From the NCBI GenBank assembly GCA_023053545.1, contig JAKZAN010000165.1, positions 1 to 64,000 on the forward strand: a stretch of DNA of 64,000 bases, read 5' to 3'. The position numbers and the translations under genes are program-made. The notes under the pieces are model-generated. The model was not told the origin of the DNA and ran no database searches. It worked only from the letters and a program-made list of their open reading frames with translations. Numbering within the stretch: the first letter of the stretch is position 1; each line of letters starts with the position of its first letter. This document shows, piece after piece, positions 9,543 through 19,559 of this stretch. The stretch is from Lepidurus packardi (lineage: Eukaryota > Arthropoda > Branchiopoda > Notostraca > Triopsidae).

Positions 9543-11176
9543 TGGCTGATGGTGATCGCGACCTGACGCACCTTCCCGACCTTCGACAGAAGCCGCAACA
9601 CGGGCCGGTGCGCAGTCGGAGGCCCATCTACCAGGACCTGCTGCCCCCCTGCAATCACGCCTGCCCCGCCGGCGAACCCGTTCAGGGCTGGCTCGATCAC
9701 GCGCAGGCCGGACGGTATCGCGAGGCCTGGTCACTGCTGGTGCAGGCCAACCCCTTCCCCGCCATCCACGGCCGCGTCTGCTATCACCCCTGCGAGTCGT
9801 CGTGCAATCGCGGCAAGCTCGATGGCGCCGTCAGCATCCACTCGGTCGAACGCTTCCTCGGTGATCTCGCCCTCGCCGAGCGCTGGCCGTTGCCGGCCGG
9901 CGCACCACCCACCGGGCAACTCGTGCTCGTCGTCGGCGCGGGGCCGAGCGGACTGTCGGCGGCGTATCACCTGAAGCGCCTCGGTCACGACGTGGTCGTC
10001 CGCGACGCCGGCCCTGTCGCCGGCGGCATGATGCACTTCGGCATCCCCGCGTATCGCCTGCCGCGGCAGGTGCTCGACGCGGAGGTGCAGCGCCTGACCG
10101 ACATGGGCGTGACGTTCGAGTTCAACCACACCGTGCGTGCGCTGGAAGACGAGTGGCAGGCCGGCGGGTTCGCCGCCGTCTTCCTCGCCGTCGGCGCGCA
10201 CATCGGCAAGCGCGCCGGCATTCCCTCCCGCGACGCCGGTCCGATGCTCGACGCGCTCGCGTTCCTCAAGGACGTCGAAGCCGGCACACCACCGAAGCTC
10301 GGACGGCGCGTTGCCGTCTACGGCGGCGGCAACACCGCCATGGACGCCGCACGTACGGCCGCACGCCTCGGGCACGAGCCGCTGATCATCTACCGTCGCG
10401 ATCGCGATCACATGCCGGCGCACCCGGCCGAAGCCGACGACGCGCTCGAAGAGGGCGTGAAGATCCACTGGCTGCGCTCGATCGCCGGCATGGATGCCGG
10501 CGAACTGCGCGTCGAGGTGATGGCGCTCGACTCGACGGGGCGGCCGAGAGGCACGGGCGTGTTCGAGATCATCGAAGCCGACGCGCTGATCCTCGCCCTC
10601 GGTCACGACGTCGACACCGGCTTCCTCAAGGAGGTTCAGGGTGTGACCATGACCGACGACGGCAGCGTCGTCGTCGATACCACGATGATGACGGGACGTC
10701 CCGGGCTGTTCGCCGGCGGTGACATGGTGCCCGCCGAACGCACCGTCACCTATGCGGTCGGACACGGCCGGCGCGCGGCGACGCACATCGACGCGTATTT
10801 GCGGCAGCTGGTCGTCCAACCGCCCGTGGCCGTGCCTGTGGCCACCTACGACAAGCTGCACCTCTGGTTCTACACCGACGTGTCGCATCGTCCCCAGCCG
10901 CGGCTCTCGCCCGACGATCGCAAGGCGACGTTCGGCGAGGTCGTGGCCGGCCTGTCCGAGCCGGAGGCCCAGCACGAAGCGGCCCGCTGCCTGTCGTGCG
11001 GCACCTGCTTCGAGTGCGACGGCTGCTACGCCGCGTGCCCCGAGGACGCCATCCTCAAGCTCGGCCCCGGCAACCGTTACGCCTACGACTACGGCAAATG
11101 CACCGGCTGCGCCGTCTGTTTCGAGCAATGTCCGTGTCACGCGATTTCGATGGTGCCCGAGCCCGAGGCGCACTGA
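9542..11176 (+). CDS. GltD-like NAD(P)H:ferredoxin oxidoreductase with C-terminal 2[4Fe-4S] domain
   Basis: 544 residues starting MADGDRDLTHLPDLRQ. The order is an N-terminal Fer4_20 cysteine cluster (CNHACPAGEP, CYHPCESSCNRG), an FAD Rossmann motif (VVGAGPSGLSAAYHL), an NAD(P)H motif (VYGGGNTAMDAARTA), and a C-terminal ferredoxin-like segment rich in cysteine (CLSCGTCFECDGCYAACPEDAI and CTGCAVCFEQCPCHAI). The architecture resembles the glutamate synthase small subunit or PreT extended by a ferredoxin. It sits eight bases before nifJ, so a role passing electrons between NAD(P)H and ferredoxin for that enzyme is likely. Not a true GltD: no gltB large subunit is near. Intact. Confidence 0.85.
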   Translation: MADGDRDLTHLPDLRQKPQHGPVRSRRPIYQDLLPPCNHACPAGEPVQGWLDHAQAGRYREAWSLLVQANPFPAIHGRVCYHPCESSCNRGKLDGAVSIHSVERFLGDLALAERWPLPAGAPPTGQLVLVVGAGPSGLSAAYHLKRLGHDVVVRDAGPVAGGMMHFGIPAYRLPRQVLDAEVQRLTDMGVTFEFNHTVRALEDEWQAGGFAAVFLAVGAHIGKRAGIPSRDAGPMLDALAFLKDVEAGTPPKLGRRVAVYGGGNTAMDAARTAARLGHEPLIIYRRDRDHMPAHPAEADDALEEGVKIHWLRSIAGMDAGELRVEVMALDSTGRPRGTGVFEIIEADALILALGHDVDTGFLKEVQGVTMTDDGSVVVDTTMMTGRPGLFAGGDMVPAERTVTYAVGHGRRAATHIDAYLRQLVVQPPVAVPVATYDKLHLWFYTDVSHRPQPRLSPDDRKATFGEVVAGLSEPEAQHEAARCLSCGTCFECDGCYAACPEDAILKLGPGNRYAYDYGKCTGCAVCFEQCPCHAISMVPEPEAH

Positions 11177-11184
11177 GACCTCCC

Positions 11185-11472
11185 ATGTCCACGCCCGCCT
11201 CTCCCGCCTCTCCCCTCCTGGCCACCGTCGACGGCAACGAAGCGTGCGCCAGCGTCGCCTACCGGCTCAACGAAGTCTGCGCGATCTATCCCATCACCCC
11301 GTCCTCGACGATGGCCGAACTGGCCGATCAGTGGTCGGGCGAGCGCAAGCCGAACATCTGGGGCGACATCCCCACCGTCGTGGAGATGCAGAGCGAAGCC
11401 GGCGCGGCCGGCGCGGTGCACGGCTCCCTGCAGGGCGGCGCGCTGACGACGACGTTCACGGCGTCGCAGGGC

Positions 11473-11504
<32 letters not shown>

Positions 11505-14500
11505 TGCCGGCGAGCTCACGCCGGCCGTCTTCCATGTCGCGGCGCGCGCCCTGGCATCGCATGCGCTCTCGATCTTCGGCGACCACCAGGACGTGATGGC
11601 GGTGCGGCCGACGGGTTTCGCGCAGCTCGCGTCGGCCTCGGTGCAGGAGGCGCACGACCTCGCCGCGATCGCCCAGATGGCGACGCTCGAGTCGCGCATC
11701 CCGTTCGTGCACTTCTTCGACGGCTTCCGCACGTCGCACGAGATCGCCCGCATCCAGATGCTCTCGGACGACGACCTGCGGGCATTGATCGATCCGTCGC
11801 TGGTGCGGGCCTTCCGGGCGCGCGCCCTCAGCCCCGACCATCCGTTCATCCGCGGCACGGCGCAGAACCCTGACGCCTACTTCCAGATGCGCGAGGCAGC
11901 CAACGCACTGCACTGGCGCGTGCCGTCGGTCGTCGAGGCCGCGATGACCCGCTTCGGGGCGCTCACCGGGCGGCACTACGGCCTGATGCAGTACCTCGGT
12001 GCGCCGGACGCCGAGCGCGTCATCGTGCTCATGGGCTCCGGCGCGGGTGCGGCGGCGGAGGCCGTCGAGGCGCTCACGGCCGTCGGCGAGAAAGTCGGCC
12101 TGCTGCAGGTGCGCCTGTTCAGGCCGTTTCCCGCGCCGGCGTTCCTCGACGCGCTGCCGGCCTCGGTGCGGGCGATTGCGGTGCTCGACCGGACGAAGGA
12201 GCCCGGCGCCAACGGCGAGCCGCTGTATCAGGACGTCGTCACCGTGCTGGCCGAAGCGATGGCCACGGGCACGCGGACGACGATGCCGCGGGTGGTCGGC
12301 GGCCGCTATGGCTTGTCGTCCAAGGAGTTCACGCCGGCGATGGTCAAGGCGGTGTTCGACGAGATCGCCCGTCCACGGCCGCGCACCGGCTTCACGGTCG
12401 GCATCAACGACGACGTCAACCACACCAGCCTGTCGGTCGACACCTCGTTCACCACCGAGCGGGACGACGTGTTCCGGGCGGTGTTCTACGGGCTCGGCGC
12501 CGACGGCACCGTGGGCGCGAACAAGAACACGATCAAGATCATCGGCGAGGACCCCGACGTCCACGTCCAGGCCTACTTCGTCTACGACTCGAAGAAGTCC
12601 GGCTCGCAGACGGTCTCGCACCTGCGCTTCGGTCCACGGCCGATCCGATCGACCTACCTGGTGCAGGAGGCGCAGTTCGTCGGCTGCCACCAGTTCCAGT
12701 TCATCGAGAAGGTCGACGTGCTGACGCTGGCCGCCCGCGGCGCGACGCTGCTGCTCAACACTCCGTACGATGCCGCGTCGGTCTGGGACTACCTGCCCGA
12801 CGCCGTCCAGGCGGCGATCGTCGAACGCAACATCACGCTGTATGTGATTGACGCCAACAAGGTCGCGCGCGCCGTCGGGCTCGGCGCCCACACCAACAGC
12901 GTGCTGCAGACCTGCTTCTTCGCCGTCTCGGGCGTGCTGCCGCGCGACAAGGCGATCGAGAAGATCAAGAAGGCGATCGAGAAGACCTACCGCAACAAGG
13001 GCGCGGAGGTCGTGCGCAAGAACTTCGAGGCCGTCGATCGCACCATCGAAGCACTGGCGCGCGTGACGATTCCCGCGGCGGCCACGTCGCGGCGCCACAT
13101 GCTGCCGATCGTCGCCGCTGGCGCGCCCGAGTTCGTGCAGCGTGTCGTCGGCGAGATGCTGTCGGGGCGCGGCGACCTGTTGCCGGTGAGCGCCTTCCCC
13201 ATCGACGGCACGTTCCCGAGCGCGACGTCACGCTGGGAGAAGCGCGGCATCTCGGACACGGCGCCCGTATGGGAGCCGTCACTGTGCATCCAGTGCGGTA
13301 ATTGCTCGTTCGTGTGCCCGCATGCGGTGATTCGCACGCGCGTGTACGGCGCCGCCGCGCTGGCCGACGCGCCAGGCGGCTTCAAGGCCGCGCCGATCGA
13401 GGCGCGCGGCTTCCCCGACAGCCGCTACACACTGCACGTGTACGAGGAGGACTGCACCGGCTGCGGGCTGTGCGTCGAGGTGTGCCCGGTCAAGGATCCG
13501 TCGGTCAGCGGTCGTCGCGCCATCAACATGGCCACACGTGACCTCGACCCGGCCGACACGCGGGCGCATGCCGGCTTCTTCGAGACGCTGCCGGTGACCG
13601 AGCGCGGCCATGTCGACTTCTCCACCGTTCGTGGCGCGCAGCTGCTCGAGCCGCTGTTCGAATTCCCGGGCGCCTGCGCCGGGTGCGGCGAGACGCCGTA
13701 CCTCAAGCTCGTGTCGCAGCTGTTCGGCGACCGCATGGTGGTGGCCAACGCCACCGGGTGCTCGTCGATCTACGGCGGCAACCTGCCGACGACACCGTGG
13801 TCGATCAATCACGAGGGCCGCGGCCCGGCGTGGGCCAACTCGCTGTTCGAGGACAACGCCGAGTTCGGTCTCGGGATGCGGCTGGCTTCCGACCACCAGC
13901 TCGCGGCCGCGCGGTCGCTGCTGACGACGCTGAAGCCGCAGCTCGGCGAGGACCTCGTCGACGACCTGCTGCTGGCGCCGCAGCGCACCGAGCACGACAT
14001 CAGGCAACAGCGCGCGCGGGTCGCCGAACTGCAGGAGCGCCTGGCGGGGCTGTCCCATCCGCTCGCGGCGTCGCTGGCGGCGGTCGCCGGGCAGCTCGTG
14101 CGACGCAGCGTGTGGATCATCGGCGGCGACGGCTGGGCGTACGACATCGGTTCCGGTGGGCTCGACCACGTGCTCGCCAGCGGACGCGACGTCAACGTGC
14201 TGGTGCTCGACACGGAGGTCTACTCGAACACCGGCGGTCAGGCGTCCAAGTCGACGCCGCTGGGTGCGGTTGCCAAGTTCGCCAGCGCCGGCAAGCAATC
14301 GGAGAAGAAGGATCTGGCGCTGCAGGCCATCTCCTACGGGCATGTGTACGTCGCCCGCGTGGCGATGGGCGCCAACCCCCAGCAGACGCTCGATGCCCTG
14401 CGGGAAGCCGAGGCGTACGAAGGTCCGTCGCTGGTGCTGGCGTACTCGCACTGCATCGCCCACGGCATCGACATGAAGCGCGGGCTCGATCAGCAGAACA

Positions 14501-14748
14501 ACGCGGTGCACTCGGGCTACTGGCCGCTGGTGCGGTTCAACCCGGAACTGCGCGCCGCCGGCGAACGACCGTTCACGCTCGACTCGGTACGTCCGACGAT
14601 GCCGTTCCGGACCTACGCCGAGCAGGAGCTGCGATACCGGATGCTGCTCCTCAGCGACCCGACGCGCGGCGAGGTGCTGCTGCGTGCGGCGCAGGACGCC
14701 GTCACCCGCAAATGGAAGCAGTACGAAGACCTCGCGGAGTTGAGGTAG
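11185..14748 (+). CDS. nifJ: Pyruvate:ferredoxin (flavodoxin) oxidoreductase
   Basis: 1187 residues, full length for single-chain PFOR. It interconverts pyruvate + CoA with acetyl-CoA + CO2 using ferredoxin, TPP and three [4Fe-4S] clusters. The N-terminal domain I motif is AIYPITPSSTMAE. The central ferredoxin domain has CIQCGNCSFVCPHAVI and CTGCGLCVEVCPVKDP. The C-terminal TPP domain has CAGCGETPYLKLV, ATGCSSIYGGNLPTTPW, GGDGWAYDIGSGGLDHVL and YSNTGGQASKSTPLGA. ATG 11185 was chosen because the protein begins directly before the conserved VDGNEA block; the open frame upstream is shadow of the preceding gene. Second gene of the redox operon. Intact. Confidence 0.96.
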
Positions 14749-14750
14749 CC

Positions 14751-15747
14751 ATGCCGGATCTCTCCACCACGTACCTCGGCCTCCCGCTGCAGCACCCGAT
14801 CGTCGCCTCGGCCGGGCCGGTCTCCCGCTCGCTCGACGGCATCCGACGGCTCGAGGATGGTGGCGCCGCCGCGATCGTCCTGTACTCGCTGTTCGAGGAG
14901 CAGATTCGCAAGGAGAACGAGGCGCTGTCGCGGGTGCTGGCCGAAGGCGCCGATCTCTCCGGTGAGGCGAGCAGCTACTTTCCGTCGATGATCGATTTCG
15001 TCGCCGGACCCGACGCGTACCTGTCCCTGGTGCGCCAGGCGCGCGAGGCCGTCCGCGTACCGGTCATCGCCAGCCTCAACGGCGCCACCGACGACGGCTG
15101 GGTCGACTACGCGCGCGCCCTGCAGGAAGCCGGGGCGCACGCCATCGAACTGAACCTGTTCCACATTCCGTCGGACCCGATGGCGACGGGGCGGACCGTC
15201 GAGGATCAGTACGTCAACGTGGTCCGCGGCGTGTGCACGGCGGTGTCGATCCCTGTCGCGGTGAAGATCGGGCCGTACTTCAGTGCCGTCGGTGAGATGG
15301 CGCGGCGGTTCGTCGACGCTGGCGCGAAGGGCCTGGTGCTCTTCAACCGCTTCTACCAGCCGGACTTCGATCTCGACCGGATGGAGGTGGCGCCGACACT
15401 GGAGCTGAGCACACCCGCGGAGATCCGCCTGCCTCTGCTCTGGCTCGCCGTGCTCTACGGACGGCTGCCGGCATCTCTGGCGGCGACCACCGGCGTCCAC
15501 ACGCACGTGGAAGCGGCCAAGTACCTGCTCGCGGGCGCCGACGTCGTGATGACGACATCGGCGGTCCTCGAACACGGGGCGGCGCACATCGGTGTCATCC
15601 GCCAGGACCTCGCGGCGTGGATGGACCGCAAGGGCTTCACGTCAGTGGCGCAGATCCGCGGCTCGATGAGCCAGCAGCACGTCGCGTCGCCGGCGGCGTT
15701 CGAACGCGCCAACTACGTGCGGATTCCTCCAGGGCTGGCGGGACTGA
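14751..15747 (+). CDS. Dihydroorotate-dehydrogenase-like flavoprotein (frameshift at C-terminus)
   Basis: About 331 residues, TIM-barrel FMN enzyme of the DHODH/PreA superfamily, two bases after nifJ. MPDLSTTYLGLPLQHPIVASAGP gives the family N-terminus; IASLNGATDDGWVDYA and MTTSAVLEHG are barrel strands. The loop that in DHODH carries NxSCPN with the catalytic Cys/Ser here reads ELNLFHIPSDP, so classical dihydroorotate chemistry is doubtful. Genes like this are often found beside nifJ; their function is not settled. An extra base near 15726 removes the natural end (ILQGWRD then TGA 15745-15747) and lets translation run on to 15950. Confidence 0.8.
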
Positions 15748-15750
15748 ACG

Positions 15751-15774
15751 GAGTCGGGAGTCGGGAGTCGGAGC
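15751..15774. repeat. gagtcgg heptamer tandem repeat
   Basis: Three exact tandem units of gagtcgg (15751-15771) directly after the natural stop of the DHODH-like gene and before the convergent SGNH gene. Confidence 0.7.
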
Positions 15775-15806
15775 AGACCGTCGGCAGTCCTGCGACCCCC
15801 TTCGGT

Positions 15807-17187
15807 TCAGTGGCCGACCCTGATGCGGCGGTATTCCATCTGTCCCCGGTCGGCCTCGAGGCCGACGCTGCCGCTGGGGCCGACCTTGAACGCCGTCTCC
15901 ACCACCTCGCCGTTGCAGGTGACCTCGTGCCGTCTCGCCCTTCACCGTGATCACGAGCTCGTTCCAGTCCTGCGGCCTGTAGCGCGTCAGCGTCGTGTAC
16001 GGCCCCGACAACCGGTAATCGCGCACCTGCAGTTGCGGGCCCCGCAGGAAGACGCCACCGTCGGCGAACGGCGTCGCACGGAACTCCAGCTTCAGCACGA
16101 AGTCACCCTCGACCGGCTGCGTCGTCCACAGCTGCTGCACCTTGCGGTACTCGGGGGCGGTGACCGCGACGATGCGATCGCCGACGACCCGCCAGCGCCC
16201 GTCGAGGCTGCTGGTGCGGCCGTCGAACGTCACGGGCTCGGGCACCACCGGCCACGCCGCCGCATTCGGATCGGAGGCCTGCCACTTTGCCGCGGCGGCC
16301 TTTTCCTGTTCGGTGGTCGCGCGATAGCCCCAGCCGGTGAGGTCGCGCCCGTTGAAGAGCGCCGTGAACCCCGGCTCCGGCGTGAAGGGCTCGGGCGTCG
16401 GGGCGAGCACGCCGAGCGTCTCGAGCACCGGACGCAGCGCCGACGCCCACCGCGCGTAGCCCGCGTCGTTCAGGTGCAGCAGGTCGGGGAACTCGGCGAT
16501 CGGCGCGTCACCCTGCGGGTCGGCCCAAAGGCGCCACGTGTCGAGCGGGATCACCTGCGCGTCGTTCTTCACCAGCGCCATCAGGCGTGCGTTGGTCTCC
16601 TTGACGATCGCGCTGGGCCGCTTCATCTTCGTCGCGCTGGGGAACAGCTGGCACAACACGATCGGCATGGTCGGATCCTGGGCGCGGAGCGCCGCGAGGA
16701 TGGCGCGGACGTTCGACTCGACGACGTCGGGACGCGCGCCTTCCTCGATGTCGTTGGTGCCGATCAGCAGCACGACGGCCTTCGGGTGCAGCGCCAGCAC
16801 GTCGTCCTGGAGGCGCAGCAGCACGCCGCGGGTGGTGTCGCCGCTGATGCCGCGGTTGGCGACCTTCATGCCGGGGAACGCGGCCGGCAGGCGATCGTTC
16901 CAGCCTTGCGTGATCGAATCGCCGAGCAGCACCACGGCCCCCTGGTCCTTCTGCACCTCGGTCGCCCAGCGGCTGCGCTTGTCGCGCCACAGGGTGCGGA
17001 ACCACGCGTAGCGGCGCAGCGGACCCATGCCGGGCAAGCCGTCGTCGTTGTCCGGGATGGCGAAGCGATCAACGACCTGAGCCGACGGAGCCGCCACCTG
17101 GGCGCGCGCCGGCGCGGTGAGCGAGGGCACGAGGCAGGCGGCACACAGCGTGGCCGACGCGATCCAGCGGGCAGTCGAACGGGTCAT
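15807..17187 (-). CDS. Secreted SGNH hydrolase fused to DUF1080 (3-keto-disaccharide hydrolase) domain (one frameshift)
   Basis: ATG 17187 opens a Sec signal (TRSTARWIASATLCAACLVPS). Residues ~60-260 are an SGNH/GDSL hydrolase: LLGDSITQGW (block I), GISGDTTR (II), LLIGTNDIEEG (III) and DLLHLNDAGY (V, catalytic Asp/His). Residues ~270-460 are a DUF1080/LamG-like domain: FTALFNGRDLTGWGY, DFVLKLEFRA, GGVFLRGP and DWNELVITVKG. SGNH enzymes remove acyl groups; DUF1080 proteins act on or bind sugars, so a glycan-deacylating enzyme is a fair guess. An extra g near 15932 breaks the last ~40 codons; the natural end is MEYRRIRVGH, stop 15807-15809. Confidence 0.85.
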
Positions 17188-17230
17188 GGCCCGAGAGCAT
17201 AGCCGAGGTCGTCGGCCAGGATGCGCCTGA

Positions 17231-17275
17231 TTGACGGACGAGCCGTCCGCTATCATGGCGCCTTTGCCCTGGAGG
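17231..17275 (+). promoter_or_regulatory. Candidate promoter and Shine-Dalgarno for the amidohydrolase
   Basis: TTGACG (17231-17236) and TATCAT (17251-17256) are separated by only 14 bases, so the pair is suggestive, not strong. ggagg at 17271-17275 lies five bases before GTG 17281 and decides that start over the upstream ATG 17221. Confidence 0.4.
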
Positions 17276-17280
17276 CCCTT

Positions 17281-18571
17281 GTGAATCGAGCTGCCGCTGT
17301 GTTCGTGTCGGCCGTGTGCGCGGCAACGCTGTCCGGCCTGTCGTCGCGCCCCGTGCAGGCACAGCCTGCCGACGCGGTGACGGTGATCAAGGCCGCTCGC
17401 CTGCTCGACGTGCGCGCCGGTCGCCTCGTCGACAATCCCGTCGTCACGGTGCAGGGCGGCGTCATCACCGCCATTGCCGGCGCCGTCCCTGCTGGTGCTC
17501 GCGTCATCGATCTGGGCGACGTCACGCTGGCCCCGGGCCTGATCGACCTCCACACCCACCTCACGATGGACATCGAGGGCAACTGGGTGATGCGCGAGGT
17601 CACCGAGGGCGCGGCCGATGCGGCGCTGCGCGGGGCGCGGAACGCCCGAGCCACCGTCGAGGCCGGCTTCACGACGGTGCGCAACCTCGGGAGCGGCGAC
17701 TTCGCCGACATCGCGCTCGCCCGCGCCATCAGCGCCGGCTTCGTACCGGGGCCGCGGATCGTCAGCGCCGGGTACTCGATCGGCAGCACGGGCGGCCACT
17801 GCGACACGACGGGCTTCGCACCGGGCGTGCTGGAACGGGACTGGAAGACCGGCATCGCCGACGGACCCGACGAGTTGCGCAAGGCCGTGCGCTACCAGGC
17901 CAAGCACGGCGCAGGCGTCATCAAGATCTGCGCGACCGCTGGCGTCCTGTCGTTCGACGCCACCGTCGGCGCGCAGCAGTTGAGCGACGAGGAGATGCAG
18001 GCGGTCGTCGAGGAAGCGAGGCGCCACGGCCTCCGCGTCGCCGCGCACGCGCACGGCACCGACGGCATCAAGGCCGCCATCCGCGCCGGCGTCACCTCGA
18101 TCGAGCACGGATCGATCCTCGACGACGAGGCCATCACGTTGCTGAAGGCGAGGGGCACCTACCTGGTGCCGACCAGCTACCTCGTCGATGCCATCGATAT
18201 GACGGCGCTGCCGGCGCCGATTCGCGCCAAGGCCCAGTCGGTGCTGCCGATGGCCCGCGAGAGCCTGCGCAAGGCCATCGAGGCCGGTGTCCGGATTGCG
18301 TTCGGGACCGACGCGGCCGTCTACCCGCACGGTCAGAACGCCAGGGAACTGGCCGTGTACGTCCGCTTCGGCATGACGCCGATCGCCGCGATCCGATCGG
18401 CGACGCTGGTCGCCGCCGAGGTGCTCGGCGTGACCGATTCGCGGTGCCATCGAACCCGGCCTGCTGGCCGACCTCGTTGCCGTCGGCGGCGACCCGCTGC
18501 GCGATGTGCGCGCCTTCGAGGACGTCCGCTTCGTCATGGCGGCGGGACGGGTCGTCCGGTCACCGCGATGA
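17281..18571 (+). CDS. Secreted metal-dependent amidohydrolase, imidazolonepropionase-like (one frameshift)
   Basis: Amidohydrolase-superfamily TIM barrel of the prolidase/Xaa-Pro hydrolase-like group. GTG 17281 follows a good ribosome site and gives a signal peptide (MNRAAAVFVSAVCAATL...VQAQ). Metal-site motifs are LIDLHTHLTMD (strand 1 HxH), GVIKICATAG (strand 4 Lys), AAHAHGTDG and SIEHGSILDD (His ligands) and AFGTDAAVYPHG (strand 8 Asp). About 429 residues. One extra t near 18441 breaks the last ~40 codons; the natural C-terminus reads GAIEPGLLADLVAV and ends at TGA 18569-18571, overlapping the next start. Probably hydrolyses dipeptides or related amides outside the cytoplasm. Confidence 0.87.
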
Positions 18572-19406
18572 GACGTCCAGCCCTCTCCACTCGACCCGCC
18601 GGCCTGGTCGCGGGCGTCGTCGTCGCGCTCGTCTGCCTGGCACCGACGCACGTGCGGGCGCAGGCGACCCAGACGTTCGAGCCGCAGTTCGCCCAGCCCG
18701 GCAAGGACGTGGTGTGGGTGCCGACGCCGGAGCCGATGGTGGAGCTGATGCTCGAGATGGGGACGCGTCACCGCCTCGGACGTCGTCGTCGACCTCGGAT
18801 CAGGCGACGGACGGATGGTGATCGCCGCGGCGAAGCGCGGCGCGATGGCGCGGGGCGTCGAGTACAACCCGGAGATGGTGCGGCTGTCGCGACGAAAGGC
18901 CATCGAGGGCCGGCGTGCAGGAGCGCGCGAGGTTCGTCGAAGGCGACATGTTCGCCGCCGACGTCTCGGATGCGACGGTGCTGGTGCTGTTCCTGCTGAC
19001 CGAGAACATGAAACGCCTGCAGCCGAAGTTCCTGGCGCTGCGCCCAGGCACGCGCATCGTCTCCAACACGTTCGGCATCCCGGAGTGGCCGGCCGACGAT
19101 CGACAGACACGCTCCGACTGCACCGCCTGGTGCACGGCGATGCTGTGGGTGGTTCCGGCGCGCATCCACGGCACGTGGCGGATTGCCGATGGGCCGCAAC
19201 TGCAGTTCGACCAGCACTTCCAGAAGTTCACCGGCCTGCTCATCGGCCCCGTCGGCAGTTCGACGATCCAGCACGGCACGATCGCCGGCGCCGACATCAC
19301 GTTCACAATCGGTGACGCGACGTGGTCGGCGACGCTGCAGGGCGACAGGTTGATCGGGACACGCCGTGACGGCAACAGCTCCGTCGCGTGGACGGCGACG
19401 CGGTAA
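18568..19406 (+). CDS. Exported class I methyltransferase-like protein (two frameshifts)
   Basis: ATG 18568 overlaps the stop of the amidohydrolase (gATGA), implying translational coupling. The N-terminus is a Sec signal (RRPALSTRPAGLVAGVVVALV...VRAQ). A Rossmann methyltransferase core follows: VVVDLGSGDGRMVIAAA (SAM motif I), VEYNPEMV, VEGDMFAADVSDATVL and LRPGTRIVSNTFGIPEW. After this comes a ~75-residue beta-rich tail ending SSVAWTATR. Single extra bases in g-runs near 18757 and 18911 split the frame. A SAM-dependent fold behind a signal peptide is unusual because SAM is cytoplasmic; the signal might be an uncleaved anchor. Confidence 0.75.
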
Positions 19407-19454
19407 TTCACAGTTCACAAGGCAGGCGGGACGAACACCGCCGCGCGTCGACGT

Positions 19455-19559
19455 AGTCTCGAGCCGTGAGCCTTCGGCCCTGCTCGTTGAGCCCCGAACC
19501 GTGAGCCGTGAGCCTTCGGCCCTGCTCCGTGAGCCATGAGCCGTGAGCCGTGAGCCTGC
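19455..19559. repeat. gagccgt heptamer array with a duplicated ~23-nt block
   Basis: The ~150-base spacer between convergent genes is built from gagccgt and variants at 7-base spacing. A block reading gccgtgagccttcggccctgctc appears almost twice (19463-19488 and 19505-19528). No ORF or terminator-like hairpin with T-run was seen. Confidence 0.75.

Noticed and set aside
9369-9734. N-terminal extension of DUF2235 protein
   Set aside because: The extra 122 residues overlap the divergent oxidoreductase gene and are low-complexity; MPEPTRVPF is a better start.
9542-11176. Glutamate synthase small subunit (gltD)
   Set aside because: The ferredoxin extension and nifJ linkage, with no gltB nearby, argue against glutamate synthesis.
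19455-19559. CRISPR array
   Set aside because: Units are 7 bases with no spacers of constant length and no cas genes.
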